From Spirabiliibacterium pneumoniae (GTDB lineage Bacteria > Pseudomonadota > Gammaproteobacteria > Enterobacterales > Pasteurellaceae), in contig NZ_JABMII010000004.1 in NCBI RefSeq assembly GCF_014884995.1, positions 1 through 64,000 of the forward strand: DNA of 64,000 bases. The letters run 5' to 3'. The position numbers were made by a program, and so were the translations under genes. A model generated the notes under the pieces. That model saw only the letters and a program-made list of their open reading frames with translations. It was not told the origin of the DNA and ran no database searches. Positions within the stretch are counted from its first letter, which is position 1. Every line of letters begins with the position of its first letter. This document shows positions 7,226-16,700 of this stretch, piece by piece.

Positions 7226-8290
7226 TCACGATGCAGGAACAAAATTAAGTAAGCAGTTTTGTACATCTCCTTTGCTGTTTTTCACAAAACCACCTAACAA
7301 TTTAGGTACGGACTCAAACTTCGATTTTAAATTTTCTTCTGCTAACGTTTCGCCAAAAGAGTGTAGGTAATCATCACCAGAAACCTCTCTATTTACGTTA
7401 ACAGACGCCCCAGTTTGAATATTAAAAACACCGTAATCAAAAGCACTCTCATTAATCGCACCTTTTGTTTTTTCATAATAACAACGGTGAAATTTGGCTG
7501 ATACACCTGCACCATTCCATGATTCGGAGATAAATCGTACTTTTGATGCGTCTTCATCAGCATCATGAATAAAACGACAATTAAAAAAGATAGCACTTCC
7601 TCTATCGCCGTAAACAAACGAACCAGACCAATAACCTAATCCTTCAGCAGACTCTGATCCATAGAACCGATCTCGCAACCCTTGAATACTAACTGCACCT
7701 TTTGTATGAAATTCAATATTTTCAAATTTGATAGTAGAACCAAAGTGTGGCCAAAATGACGGTTTACCATATTTATTATTTACTGTTTTTTCATTTTGAA
7801 TTACACCCAAAAATAACTTAGCGTGTTTTACACGTTTAGATGAACGACCGTTGTATTGTGGTGCTTGTGGCGTAATCTTCACCTCTTTTTCGACCACAGG
7901 ATCGCCATAAGTATTTATATGAACATATGCACTATTCGTAATATCTTTAGGACCAGCATAATTATTTTCATCTGATGTCCAAATAAACGTTTCCCCTGCT
8001 TTAAGATGCACGTTATAGGACAAATATGAAGGAACCATAGAAAGTGCTTTGCGTAACGTTTTAAATGGCTTACTGCGTGAACCATCACCACTGAAATCTG
8101 AGCCTGAAACAGAGCTAACATAAATGTCACGTAATTCTTTAGGCGCAACTGTCCCATAATAAAGCCCATCATTACGCATTTCGATAAGATTACCACCATC
8201 TTGCGAGAGCGGAATTAAGCCCTTATCTAGCTTATCTGCAACTTCGTGCATTTTGCGTTCATTGTCATACTGAACTGCTTTCTTACTCAT
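7226..8290 (-). CDS. Beta-helix fibre/spike-like virion protein
   Basis: A 354-residue protein. After an N-terminal attachment region (1-50) it carries IYVSSVSGSDFSGDGSRS-KPFKTLRKAL, the typical opening of a pectin-lyase-like right-handed beta helix. The following repeats of FxNCRF and FHRCYYE-like turns fit stacked helix rungs. Such proteins are tail spikes or head fibres that bind surface polysaccharide. It is the last of a run of fibre-like genes between portal and scaffold. No catalytic residues can be assigned. Confidence 0.6.
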   Translation of the reverse strand: MSKKAVQYDNERKMHEVADKLDKGLIPLSQDGGNLIEMRNDGLYYGTVAPKELRDIYVSSVSGSDFSGDGSRSKPFKTLRKALSMVPSYLSYNVHLKAGETFIWTSDENNYAGPKDITNSAYVHINTYGDPVVEKEVKITPQAPQYNGRSSKRVKHAKLFLGVIQNEKTVNNKYGKPSFWPHFGSTIKFENIEFHTKGAVSIQGLRDRFYGSESAEGLGYWSGSFVYGDRGSAIFFNCRFIHDADEDASKVRFISESWNGAGVSAKFHRCYYEKTKGAINESAFDYGVFNIQTGASVNVNREVSGDDYLHSFGETLAEENLKSKFESVPKLLGGFVKNSKGDVQNCLLNFVPAS

Positions 8291-8301
8291 TGTTTAACTC
8301 C

Positions 8302-9198
8302 TTAGATTGTATAAGCTGGGATAACGGTATTGTCACCAACAACAATCCATTTTGTTGGGCGACCCAGCACGACATCGTGGCCACCAATATATGTTGTTGC
8401 GATCTCACCATTTTCATTTTCTGTAGGATTTCTCTTCGCTTGTGTACTCAAATCTAACCGCAACGGATTACCGCTTGAACCATCACCAGTAATGCCACCA
8501 TTAGGTTTGACCGCACTTTGCGCTAAATCGGCGATAGGCGCTTCCAGGTTTTCACCACCACTGACAGTGAATTTGATTGTTTTTGTTTCAGAATCGTAAT
8601 TCACGCCAGAAAGAAATTTATCTACTGGGATTTCAGATTTAATGCGCTCATACATATCATTCAAGTCTTTACATGTTGTAATGCAAGCGCCTTGAACTAC
8701 ATCTTCACCTGAGTTATCAACACCAAGCTTAATACCTGCACGGCCTTCTTTCACCGCTTTCATATCCGCTTCTTTAGCCACACCATTTTCAAATAGTTTT
8801 TTGGCCAACTTATTCAGCGATAACTTAGCTTTTGAATCATCATCGTTAGTGATAATCAGATAGTCATCATCAACATCTACATCTTTAACTTGATCAAGAT
8901 CGAGATTAATACTCTTTTCAGAACCGTCTTTACGCGTGAATATAAGTTTTCCGCCCTCCACTGCAACATCTTCAAATAATTTATCTGTTGCTGTGTCTAG
9001 CGCATCAACTTTATTCTCAACATCTTTGGCTTTGTCTTTGACTTCATCAACTTTGCCAGCTAAATCTTCTTTGACTGCGCCTAAATCAGCACAAGTCGCC
9101 AGTGTTGCGCCAGCATTTACGATATTGCCTGAGCAATCTTTACCAAGTACCGCTTCAGCTGTAAGTGCATCAGCAATCACTTTGTCGCATTTACTCAT
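8302..9198 (-). CDS. Fibre-like virion protein with repeated modules
   Basis: A 298-residue protein with a coiled coil at about 38-80 (DLAGKVDEVKDKAKDVENKVD) and Asp-rich beta segments. Its second half contains a module also present in the gene at 11239-11841: GGENLEAPIADLAQSAV followed by GxxGDGSSGNPLRLD (there GGDDIEVPLTEIAKD and LSGTGKTDDPLKAD). That pattern is common in phage tail and head fibres. Four Cys residues occur in CxD/CxG contexts near the N-terminus. Probably a structural fibre protein. Confidence 0.5.
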   Translation of the reverse strand: MSKCDKVIADALTAEAVLGKDCSGNIVNAGATLATCADLGAVKEDLAGKVDEVKDKAKDVENKVDALDTATDKLFEDVAVEGGKLIFTRKDGSEKSINLDLDQVKDVDVDDDYLIITNDDDSKAKLSLNKLAKKLFENGVAKEADMKAVKEGRAGIKLGVDNSGEDVVQGACITTCKDLNDMYERIKSEIPVDKFLSGVNYDSETKTIKFTVSGGENLEAPIADLAQSAVKPNGGITGDGSSGNPLRLDLSTQAKRNPTENENGEIATTYIGGHDVVLGRPTKWIVVGDNTVIPAYTI

Positions 9199-9203
9199 TG
9201 CTT

Positions 9204-9569
9204 TTACTCCTTAATTAAAATAATTTCTTCGCGATTATCACCATGATAAATTGCGCGATACATCCCTTTGCCTTCAATGAACAGTGAATTGTTTTTGTGA
9301 TTCATCTGCACATCACAACCATCTTCATCTTGCAATGGTGCTGAAGCGATTGCGCCACCTTCAATGATTCCTTTACACACAACATCATAATCACCATCAA
9401 ACAAGACTCGCTCAAACGTGATGAAGTCACCACAATTTGATTCTGTAACAATGCCATCAACAAACGTATGTTCATCTGCTGTGGCATTAAATAAAGATAA
9501 TTGCGCTGGAGCTGAAAATGTTGCTGATACAAGGTTTGTTTTACCTTGATCAAATAGAACCTGACTCAT
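9204..9569 (-). CDS. Small virion-associated protein, unknown
   Basis: A 121-residue strand-rich protein. Its end, YHGDNREEIILIKE, is matched by VGENREEAHVVLIRE in the upstream gene (9566-9982), so the two look like distant paralogues. The start codon overlaps the stop of that gene by four bases. Both may be head decoration or fibre-adaptor proteins. Confidence 0.5.
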   Translation of the reverse strand: MSQVLFDQGKTNLVSATFSAPAQLSLFNATADEHTFVDGIVTESNCGDFITFERVLFDGDYDVVCKGIIEGGAIASAPLQDEDGCDVQMNHKNNSLFIEGKGMYRAIYHGDNREEIILIKE

Positions 9570-9982
9570 TCAACACCTCGCATTTCATTGATTATTTCTT
9601 TTGTGACTTTTTCTCTGATTAATACAACGTGAGCTTCTTCTCGATTCTCACCAACAAACTCAAGGATAAAATCACCACTTGCATCAATCACAACTTCAGG
9701 CGCTTCCGCTGTGAGTTTTACCTTTCTGCGGCCAACATAATGCGGCTGCTCAAATAGTGTTGGCATTGATAACAAGTGACCGCATGCATCGCGATTCAAT
9801 GAAGCTGAAGGCTTTAATACACGATTCACATTAACAACATCATTACCTGTTAAACCAAACGCAACTATGCGCGCTGGCGTTTCGCCAATACGAAAAGAAC
9901 GGCTCGTAGTGTCCGTTCTTCCGTATTCCAAATAAGCATCTTCGCTGCTCACTTCCTGAGTGTTTAATCGTCTGCCTGCCAT
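9566..9982 (-). CDS. Small virion-associated protein, paralogue of next gene
   Basis: A 138-residue strand-rich protein ending in an NREEAHVVLIRE segment shared with the downstream gene. It lies in a tightly overlapping run (19 bases with the membrane gene upstream, 4 with the gene downstream). The shared C-terminal region suggests a common docking fold on the virion. Function unknown. Confidence 0.5.
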   Translation of the reverse strand: MAGRRLNTQEVSSEDAYLEYGRTDTTSRSFRIGETPARIVAFGLTGNDVVNVNRVLKPSASLNRDACGHLLSMPTLFEQPHYVGRRKVKLTAEAPEVVIDASGDFILEFVGENREEAHVVLIREKVTKEIINEMRGVE

Positions 9983-10335
9983 TGCTCATTTCCCTTAGCT
10001 TCACCGTCAGGGATAACATATTTATCCACCAACATTTGTATAACGTGATCATACTGCTGCTTAATTGTTTCAAACTTCGATTCTGTGATCTCAAGATGCC
10101 GCTCAACATCTCGTATTCTTGCTTTCAACTGCTCTTCTTTGCTGTCATCAGAACCAAAAAGGCGCGGTAAAGCGCCTGTTGCTGTTGACATCAACCCACC
10201 TATGATGATCAAGATGACTTTCTCACTTGTATCAGGCATAGGGATATAAACAAGGAATCCAATCAATCCAACGAGAATCAATAAGAAGATAAAAGCAGCA
10301 AATTTTTCAAAGACCACTTCAACTTTGCTTGCCAT
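9964..10335 (-). CDS. Membrane protein with coiled-coil tail
   Basis: A 123-residue protein with two predicted membrane helices (about 10-31 and 38-56) and a long charged coiled coil (about 65-105, KARIRDVERHLEITESKFETIKQQY). This form resembles phage spanin- or holin-associated proteins. Its place inside the virion gene run leaves the role open; lysis and DNA-ejection accessory roles are both possible. Confidence 0.5.
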   Translation of the reverse strand: MASKVEVVFEKFAAFIFLLILVGLIGFLVYIPMPDTSEKVILIIIGGLMSTATGALPRLFGSDDSKEEQLKARIRDVERHLEITESKFETIKQQYDHVIQMLVDKYVIPDGEAKGNEQWQADD

Positions 10336-10345
10336 TTAGTTTTCC

Positions 10346-11227
10346 TTAATATGGGTCAGTCCAATTAACATGACCTTTCACAGTGATATTGTAGGTTTTG
10401 CCATCAACTTGAATTTCAATTGGTAATGTGTAGGGTTCATGCAAATCACCTTCACCCAATACTCCAGTACCACTAACATCGATCTTGTACATACTGTAAC
10501 CCTTACTCACAGAGACTGTGAATGGCCCTGCTGTTGTGCTGCCTGTTAATACTGCTGTTTCAGCCGCATGATCGCTGCTGGAGTAATCAGATTTATATTC
10601 ATCTCGTGAAAAAGCGAAGCCTACATCAAACGTTGAACTAACATCTACATTGTCAAACTCCATGCCATCGTACAGTTCTTCCCAACTGCTAATATAAGAG
10701 CGCACAGTATTTTCATTGACTTGTTTAATATACGCTTTTGGTTCTTGAGGTAACTCAACCGCACTTTCATCAAATTCATCGATATAACGGATAAAGCCAT
10801 AAACGGTATCAAATGAACCTTCTAACGGCGTAATCTCGTGTGTGCCAATTGGTAAAAAACGACCACCGTTAATATCAACTGACCCATCAAAACTCACACC
10901 ACCTGAACCGAGATTGCGATCAACCCAGCGTGCCACATAAGCTGGCTTAGTGAGCGTAATAGTATCTGACTTCAATAAATCACGTAGATTTTTTGGATCA
11001 GTCACGCTGTCACTGTGTTCTGGCAATTCATCAATGCCGTTCACTTCACGGCTAAGGGTAACTTTCTCCACTTTCGGCAAACAACACGATGCAAATAATC
11101 CATCGTCTTTGCTGGTGAGAATGTTGCCTTTCTCCTTCGAGATAGCTACATTCACTTTTTGCTCATCTTCATTGACATCAAAGCCCACACCTAAATCATC
11201 TTTAATAATAATTTGTACTTCTGTCAT
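10346..11227 (-). CDS. Fibre-like virion protein
   Basis: A 293-residue protein that opens with IIIKDDLGVGFDVNEDEQKVNVAI, parallel to the opening of the next gene upstream (KKGFDINQSEQKINVKV at 11841). The rest is strand-rich with many Asp, Gly and Ser residues and ends in a bacterial-Ig-like strand pattern (EIQVDGKTYNITVKGHVNW). The shared N-terminus suggests both attach to the same virion site. Likely a head or tail fibre subunit. Confidence 0.5.
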   Translation of the reverse strand: MTEVQIIIKDDLGVGFDVNEDEQKVNVAISKEKGNILTSKDDGLFASCCLPKVEKVTLSREVNGIDELPEHSDSVTDPKNLRDLLKSDTITLTKPAYVARWVDRNLGSGGVSFDGSVDINGGRFLPIGTHEITPLEGSFDTVYGFIRYIDEFDESAVELPQEPKAYIKQVNENTVRSYISSWEELYDGMEFDNVDVSSTFDVGFAFSRDEYKSDYSSSDHAAETAVLTGSTTAGPFTVSVSKGYSMYKIDVSGTGVLGEGDLHEPYTLPIEIQVDGKTYNITVKGHVNWTDPY

Positions 11228-11238
11228 CGCTTACCACC

Positions 11239-11841
11239 TTATGAGTTAGTTGAGCTGATATAACCTAGAATTTGAGTGCCAAATGCGTTTGTGATTTTAG
11301 TATCAAATACAACAGCTTTATTGAGTTTCGCTTTACCCTCTTCAAAGGTAATTGAGCCATCATCAGCGACCATCAAGTTACCCAACGCTTCGAGATTCAC
11401 ATCTGCTTTCAATGGATCGTCTGTTTTACCAGTACCACTCAAAGTAACTGTTTCTGTTGCTTCAACCGCACTTTCGGCTAATTTACCCAAATCAACGGTA
11501 ACTGGAGCTTGGCTTTCTGTGCGAGTTAAAGTAAGTGTAGTTGACTCTGGGTCGTATTCAGCCGCTTCAACATTGATGTCTTTTGCGATCTCGGTTAAAG
11601 GTACTTCAATATCATCACCACCATTAACAGTGAATACGAGTTTTGGCGTGCCGCCACCGTTTTCAAAACGAACATTAGTGATTGCGGCTAGCTTTTCAGC
11701 TAACGTTTTAAGTGCGCCTGATTCATCAAATCCGATAGTTTTGTTATCAACCTTGACATTGATTTTTTGTTCGCTCTGATTAATATCAAAGCCTTTTTTA
11801 TCGTTTAGGTTTTCGGGTGTAACTACTTTATAATCTGCCAT
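11239..11841 (-). CDS. Fibre-like virion protein
   Basis: A 200-residue protein with the N-terminal GFDINQSEQKINVKVDNK motif shared with the gene at 11227, followed by repeated strand modules (VFTVNGGDDIEVPL, TLSGTGKTDDPLKAD) shared with the gene at 9198. It forms part of a virion gene cluster between portal and scaffold. Adhesin or decoration roles are inferred from the repeat style only. Confidence 0.5.
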   Translation of the reverse strand: MADYKVVTPENLNDKKGFDINQSEQKINVKVDNKTIGFDESGALKTLAEKLAAITNVRFENGGGTPKLVFTVNGGDDIEVPLTEIAKDINVEAAEYDPESTTLTLTRTESQAPVTVDLGKLAESAVEATETVTLSGTGKTDDPLKADVNLEALGNLMVADDGSITFEEGKAKLNKAVVFDTKITNAFGTQILGYISSTNS

Positions 11842-11852
11842 TTTTATTCTCC

Positions 11853-12107
11853 TTATTTCGGTGCATTAAATGTTTTTTTGAAAATTTCTTTGCCAAAAGC
11901 ATCTTGCACAATCATTGTGTAAGTTTCGCTTTTATCTGCGGGTAAGCCTGATAACAAAATCGCCTTGAGCGTTTCATTCAGATTTGCCATTTGTTTTGCA
12001 ACTTCACTATCCGCCTCATCACCACAAGTCTTTACATAGACTGGGCGATCACAACTCGATAGGATTCGCACTTTGTCTGAGTTAGGATTGCATCTGCTTC
12101 TACTCAT
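11853..12107 (-). CDS. Small phage protein, unknown
   Basis: An 84-residue protein with four Cys residues in its first 30 positions (RSRCN, SSCDR, KTCGD), like the Cys residues in the fibre-like genes nearby. Its start overlaps the stop of the upstream gene by eight bases. The C-terminal half has a strand-like MIVQDAFGKEIFKKTF segment. Probably a virion or assembly accessory protein. Confidence 0.45.
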   Translation of the reverse strand: MSRSRCNPNSDKVRILSSCDRPVYVKTCGDEADSEVAKQMANLNETLKAILLSGLPADKSETYTMIVQDAFGKEIFKKTFNAPK

Positions 12108-12375
12108 TAATCATCTCCTTTAAAGCGAGAAATAAATTCACTGCTTTCTTGTGTTTTGCGATCTCACCTTTAACTGGAGCAATAATTGTTGGTTCACCCC
12201 AAAAGAAAAGGCGGCTACCATTGGTATAACCGCCTTCACTCATGTTTTTAATACCACCGCCCTTGTTCATACGAATCCTTGCAGTGCCTTTTTCAATGGT
12301 TTCAACAACGCCATTGCCTAGCGTTAAATGATGAACTTGATCGCCAACTTCGACTAATACGCCATCCATTAGCAT
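12100..12375 (-). CDS. Small phage protein with SH3/KOW-like pattern
   Basis: A 91-residue protein. Residues 5-50 (VLVEVGDQVHHLTLGNGVVETIEKGTARIRM) resemble a small beta-barrel of the SH3/KOW type. It begins one codon after the portal gene. No specific family recognised; its position suits a portal-associated or head-completion protein. Confidence 0.45.
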   Translation of the reverse strand: MLMDGVLVEVGDQVHHLTLGNGVVETIEKGTARIRMNKGGGIKNMSEGGYTNGSRLFFWGEPTIIAPVKGEIAKHKKAVNLFLALKEMINE

Positions 12376-12377
12376 TG

Positions 12378-14372
12378 TTAAGCTCCTGTTGTTAAGCCAC
12401 CAACACTATTATCCTCACCGATTGTCGGTTCGGGCGTTGCTGGTGCTAGACTTGGTTTTAAACTTTGGCTAAAGGCATTAAGCTCTTTAGCCTGATCAGG
12501 ATTACCCATTAGCTGTTCAGCTGGTAATCCGCCTGATTTCATTGTTTCAAATAGCAAGTATTGAACAATGTTTTGATTGGTTTGCTGATCCAAGCCTGCC
12601 CCTTGAATAAGCTGTGCAATCACTGGTAAGACATCCGTTCTTTCTGCATCAGCAATTTCTTTTTGCATTAATCCAGCCGCACCACGCGCCACAACACGCA
12701 CATCAGCTTTAATGCTTTCATCTTTGCTCATTAGCATATTCCAGCGCCATAGGTTTTCTATCAGCGGCTGGAGAACGGTCTTATCAATATTTAGGAATGA
12801 AGCCTTCACAATGGTGTTGGCTGTATTGGCCAACATCTTCATTCCTCTAAATGTGCTTTCACCGCCAAACTGTTGACTATTTCCACTCAGCAATGCTGGG
12901 ATGCCACAAATATCATCAGTTAAGCGATAAAACATATTGAATAGGTTTACGATTTCACCTGAGTGAGAATCAAATCTGACTTGATAATATGGTGCGCCAG
13001 CTCTTTGACCTGTTACATCAGGATTGAAAGCAATCAATCTATTCTTTTTATTGAGATCAATATCATCAGCGCTTTCAAACTGCGAAGCGTCATAGAAGAT
13101 AGGCGGAGATACTGTTTTATCTACGTTATCATCAAGTTTTTTAATGTAGTCATTTAATCTGTCTTCCGTCTTGGCCAGCAACATGGCCACACCCAGCCCC
13201 CAAAATTTTGAGCCAGCCAGCATATATTGCGCTGAATAATAGGAGCGATTACCTTTCAGGTATTCAATCAATCTAGCGCCTATGCATACGCCAGCAACAA
13301 CCATTGCTTCAACGTCATAGAATTTGTGCGACTTGATTTTATCGCTGTCAATGTAATCCTTGAGCACATCGCCTTTAACAACGCCTTCATGAATGATTAC
13401 ATCAATATAATCATCATCACCCCACGATGTTTTCTCAGCTGATTCATCAAGCCATTTGAAGTTTTCTTTCGCTTTCTCGTAAGCTTCTTCAATCTTATCT
13501 TCTTTAATCCAGTCAATATCCGTACACGCCCACAAATCCTGCTTGCGCATACTGGCTCGTTCAATGAAGTATGTGCCGCTATTAGCATCAGAACTGTCTG
13601 CGCTTGGATAGCAGTTGGCAAAAGGAACGTGCCGCCATGTAATGATGGTGTTGGTTGTTTCTGCCAGCTTCTCGCCATTCCACTTGAGCGATTTAACCTG
13701 CTTCATTTCCTGCCTGATACACCCTGTGCCATATAGGCTAAAATCTCTGAAGAAGTCCAAATACGCTGTACGCCAATCACCTTCATAAAGCTGATCTTGC
13801 ATTAGCTTACTGACTTTATCGCAAGCCTCACGCGCAATTAATGCTTGCTTGAACTCAACTGTTTTTCTTTGCTTCTTAGCTTGTTCACGAAGCCATTCAC
13901 GCGCTTCAGGGATAAGCTTTAATCCACCTTCTTCCATAATTGCATTGAAGTTAGGGATTTGCTCACCTGTAACGGGATCTTGAATAACCACACCACTTTC
14001 AATTAATTTCTTCGCGAGTAACTCTTCAACATCCAATTGCACACTTTCTGTTTGCTCTTTGGATAACGAAGGAATAGGTGTAGGAGTAACAACAAAAGGC
14101 GCATCAACTGAGTTGATCACCATATCTTGCACTTTAGATGACAAGACTGTTGTCTTAATACGCACAAGATCAAGCTCACCTTCGCAATCGTTATTTGACA
14201 TATAACGATTGAATATTTCATCGCTCCACTGATCAATGGACTTACCACGATAAAACACTTCTGAACGAGCAGCAGAAGCACTTTCATAGCGATCAAGAAT
14301 CAGCTGTGTGAGCTTATCTCTCTGCTCTTCCTTCAGCTCAATCTCTTCATTTTTTGTTTTCTTTCTGCTCAT
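12378..14372 (-). CDS. Portal protein (podophage type)
   Basis: A 664-residue protein directly after the large terminase gene, the usual place and size for a podovirus-type portal. Sequence features include a conserved acidic/aromatic N-terminus, a wing region with AREACDKVSKLMQDQLYEGDWRTA, the central stretch FYRLTDDICGIPALLSGNSQ, and GGESTFRGMKMLANTAN before the stem helix. The portal forms the dodecameric vertex ring for DNA entry. It overlaps the terminase gene by four bases. Confidence 0.85.
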   Translation of the reverse strand: MSRKKTKNEEIELKEEQRDKLTQLILDRYESASAARSEVFYRGKSIDQWSDEIFNRYMSNNDCEGELDLVRIKTTVLSSKVQDMVINSVDAPFVVTPTPIPSLSKEQTESVQLDVEELLAKKLIESGVVIQDPVTGEQIPNFNAIMEEGGLKLIPEAREWLREQAKKQRKTVEFKQALIAREACDKVSKLMQDQLYEGDWRTAYLDFFRDFSLYGTGCIRQEMKQVKSLKWNGEKLAETTNTIITWRHVPFANCYPSADSSDANSGTYFIERASMRKQDLWACTDIDWIKEDKIEEAYEKAKENFKWLDESAEKTSWGDDDYIDVIIHEGVVKGDVLKDYIDSDKIKSHKFYDVEAMVVAGVCIGARLIEYLKGNRSYYSAQYMLAGSKFWGLGVAMLLAKTEDRLNDYIKKLDDNVDKTVSPPIFYDASQFESADDIDLNKKNRLIAFNPDVTGQRAGAPYYQVRFDSHSGEIVNLFNMFYRLTDDICGIPALLSGNSQQFGGESTFRGMKMLANTANTIVKASFLNIDKTVLQPLIENLWRWNMLMSKDESIKADVRVVARGAAGLMQKEIADAERTDVLPVIAQLIQGAGLDQQTNQNIVQYLLFETMKSGGLPAEQLMGNPDQAKELNAFSQSLKPSLAPATPEPTIGEDNSVGGLTTGA

Positions 14373-15841
14373 TTATATGTACTCACTGTTGTTTTTCGCT
14401 TCATCACTGGATAAGCAAACGTTAAAGCAGCCGCATCTGCCAAGTTAGGAGATCTTCTCATTTCCTTTTTGCTCTCCAACACTTCTTGGCCATCGTTATT
14501 GATCTTGGATTTAGTCAAGCTTAACTCTGCGGCCAGTGCTGGATTGTTAGGAATATCCCCTTCTTCATCCAGCCAATTGCGCAAGTTGCTGTACATTTCA
14601 ACACGCTTGTTAGGATAGAACATTGAATTACTTGCCTTTGCCCCAAACGGAACAATTGTTAGCGATAATCTTGATACGCCCCATCCTATCAGCAATTCAT
14701 AAATCTCTTTTCCACTACCACCCTGATCGATAAAAACGTGATCGGCTTTCGTTTCCATCATGAATTTTCTGATCACATCCGCGCGCTCTTGTACTGTTTC
14801 GCGTCTAAATTCAGCAACTCTTGTTATCTTGTTACCTTGTCGCACCACCATTCCAACGCTATCCCCACTTTCACTGCTTGAAGGGTCTACGCCTAGAATG
14901 ATGATTGAATCAGGGTAAGCTGAAATGTTTCTGTTAATTGCCTTCTGCACAGTTTCAGGTTTGATAAACGCTTCAGCGCTATCTTGCATAAATGCATCAG
15001 CTGGCATAGCTGGATATTCCCTTCTGAACTTGGCTTCGCTTTGAGTTGAAAGCTTGCGCCTTCTAAAAGCGAGATTTTCCAAAGTCATTTCAGGGTAAAT
15101 CTTTAATAATTCTTTTTCTTCTGAGGTTGGTATCAATCCAGTTGCATCAGCAATATTTCTTTCTGATTTATACCAAGCATAGAAGATAGGCATGTATTCA
15201 CTCTTGCCTTCAATAGCAAGATTCCAAACATCTTCAAAATAAGTTGCTGGAGCGCCTGTGCTTTCTAAAATGATTTCAGTGTTAGGTTTATCACCCACAA
15301 TTTCAAAAGCGGAGCTGGCCACTTCATCAGCATTACGCCAGTATGCAACTTCAGATGCATGAAATAAGTGCGCCAACGCTGAACGGCCAACACCTTGACC
15401 GCCAGCAGTACCAAGTGAATAACTTGAATTGTTTATAGGGAATGTGAGCGATTTAGCACTATCTTCAGCTGTTGTTGGCTTCATCCAAGCTGGCAAATTG
15501 TCGTGGAACATCTTCACCATTTTGAATAGGGTATCTGTTGCATCCTGTTTATGTGTAAGGATGTATGTATTAAGCCCATTGCCAAAAATGGTTTTATGAA
15601 AAAACCTAGCGCCGATGTATGTACTCATACCTTCTCTTCGTGGTTTAAGTACAATCGCTCTAACTTTCCCAAAATGTGCTAGTTGCTGATTAAGCCGATT
15701 ATCCAAATCAAGCTGAGTGCTATTCAGTGTTAATGCACCAACACCACCTTCTTCAAGCTTAATGCGTAACAAGTCATGGCAAAATGCGGCCAAGTTGTTT
15801 TGATGACTGTAATAGCGCGCTAAGTCCAATGTTTTACTCAT
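14369..15841 (-). CDS. terL: Terminase large subunit
   Basis: A 490-residue packaging motor. The N-terminal ATPase has a Walker A-like KPRREGMST (about 62-70) and strand-rich core; the C-terminal RNase H-fold nuclease carries IIILGVDPSSSESGD (first catalytic Asp), HVFIDQGGSGKEIYELL and NLADAAALTFAYP (last Asp). Length fits the family. It shares one base with the small terminase stop and four with the portal gene, so all three are coupled. Confidence 0.92.
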   Translation of the reverse strand: MSKTLDLARYYSHQNNLAAFCHDLLRIKLEEGGVGALTLNSTQLDLDNRLNQQLAHFGKVRAIVLKPRREGMSTYIGARFFHKTIFGNGLNTYILTHKQDATDTLFKMVKMFHDNLPAWMKPTTAEDSAKSLTFPINNSSYSLGTAGGQGVGRSALAHLFHASEVAYWRNADEVASSAFEIVGDKPNTEIILESTGAPATYFEDVWNLAIEGKSEYMPIFYAWYKSERNIADATGLIPTSEEKELLKIYPEMTLENLAFRRRKLSTQSEAKFRREYPAMPADAFMQDSAEAFIKPETVQKAINRNISAYPDSIIILGVDPSSSESGDSVGMVVRQGNKITRVAEFRRETVQERADVIRKFMMETKADHVFIDQGGSGKEIYELLIGWGVSRLSLTIVPFGAKASNSMFYPNKRVEMYSNLRNWLDEEGDIPNNPALAAELSLTKSKINNDGQEVLESKKEMRRSPNLADAAALTFAYPVMKRKTTVSTYK

Positions 15842-16380
15842 TACATCCCCCCTAAACGCTGTCTATGCAATTCATCAATCGCTGAAGTTTCTCCATTATT
15901 GTTGTTGATTTGAATAGCTGTATCAGGATTTTTACCTAATATTGTTTCTTTGTTGTTTTTGGTTAAACGGCTATGAGCTTCCACTGCGCCAATCTTCGTA
16001 TGAAGTTTCAGGTCTTCGTCATAGCGCACTTCGTTAAGCAGCTCATCAGCAATTTGTTGATTGCGTGTGGCTGAGTCAGTAAACATCTTCTCAAGCCGTA
16101 ACCGCTCTTTTACTTCGTAATCGACTGCGATCAGTTCGGGTTCCGCTAAGGGTTCCGCTAGGGTTTCACACTCTCTCAACTCTTTGAACGCATTAGTCTT
16201 TTTACTTATAAGCTGTTCCGCTTTTCCTTTTTGCCACTTTTCTTGTGACGCGCGCCGAGATAATGCAGCTTTGCTTGTTTGATATTTATCAATTAACTGA
16301 TTGTAACTCATGCCATGAATTTCATAATCCACGCGCACTTGCAGCCATTGCTTTTCTGTCAGTCTTGCCATATCACTCAC
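15841..16380 (-). CDS. terS: Terminase small subunit
   Basis: A 179-residue protein with an N-terminal HTH (about 10-45: QWLQVRVDYEIHGMSYNQLIDKYQTSKAALSRRA), a helical oligomerisation middle and a flexible Asn-rich tail. This is the DNA-recognition subunit that picks the packaging site. The position immediately before the large subunit supports it. It overlaps the upstream membrane gene by eight bases. Confidence 0.85.
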   Translation of the reverse strand: MSDMARLTEKQWLQVRVDYEIHGMSYNQLIDKYQTSKAALSRRASQEKWQKGKAEQLISKKTNAFKELRECETLAEPLAEPELIAVDYEVKERLRLEKMFTDSATRNQQIADELLNEVRYDEDLKLHTKIGAVEAHSRLTKNNKETILGKNPDTAIQINNNNGETSAIDELHRQRLGGM

Positions 16381-16687
16381 TTAGTCCGATTACGGGTTGA
16401 TCGTCATCATCTTCGTCTTGAAGTGATTCCTCATACTTAATCAATCTGTAAACAGTGAAGGCAATTGCTAACATACCGCCAGCGCCAATAGAAAGGCCAA
16501 GTGCTGCGACTGGATAAACCACCGCACAAAGTCCTAATGCCACACCTATGATAAATGCCAATAAGATTCTCCACCCTAAACAACAAGGGCAATCAGTACC
16601 TGAAGCAAGGAAGCTAGTGAAGTAACCCACCTTGCCCAAAATACTTTGATCATCTACTCCGCATAATTCATAAATGTACTTAATCAT
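16373..16687 (-). CDS. Small phage membrane protein
   Basis: A 104-residue protein if started at the ATG at 16687 (MIKYIYELCGVDD), which has a weak GAGAG site and follows the lysozyme gene stop. An upstream in-frame start would overlap the lysozyme gene. Two membrane segments (about 35-55 and 60-82) and an acidic C-terminus are visible. Directly after lysozyme, it could be a holin, antiholin or spanin component. Confidence 0.55.
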   Translation of the reverse strand: MIKYIYELCGVDDQSILGKVGYFTSFLASGTDCPCCLGWRILLAFIIGVALGLCAVVYPVAALGLSIGAGGMLAIAFTVYRLIKYEESLQDEDDDDQPVIGLSE

Positions 16688-16700
16688 TTTATTGCTCTCT

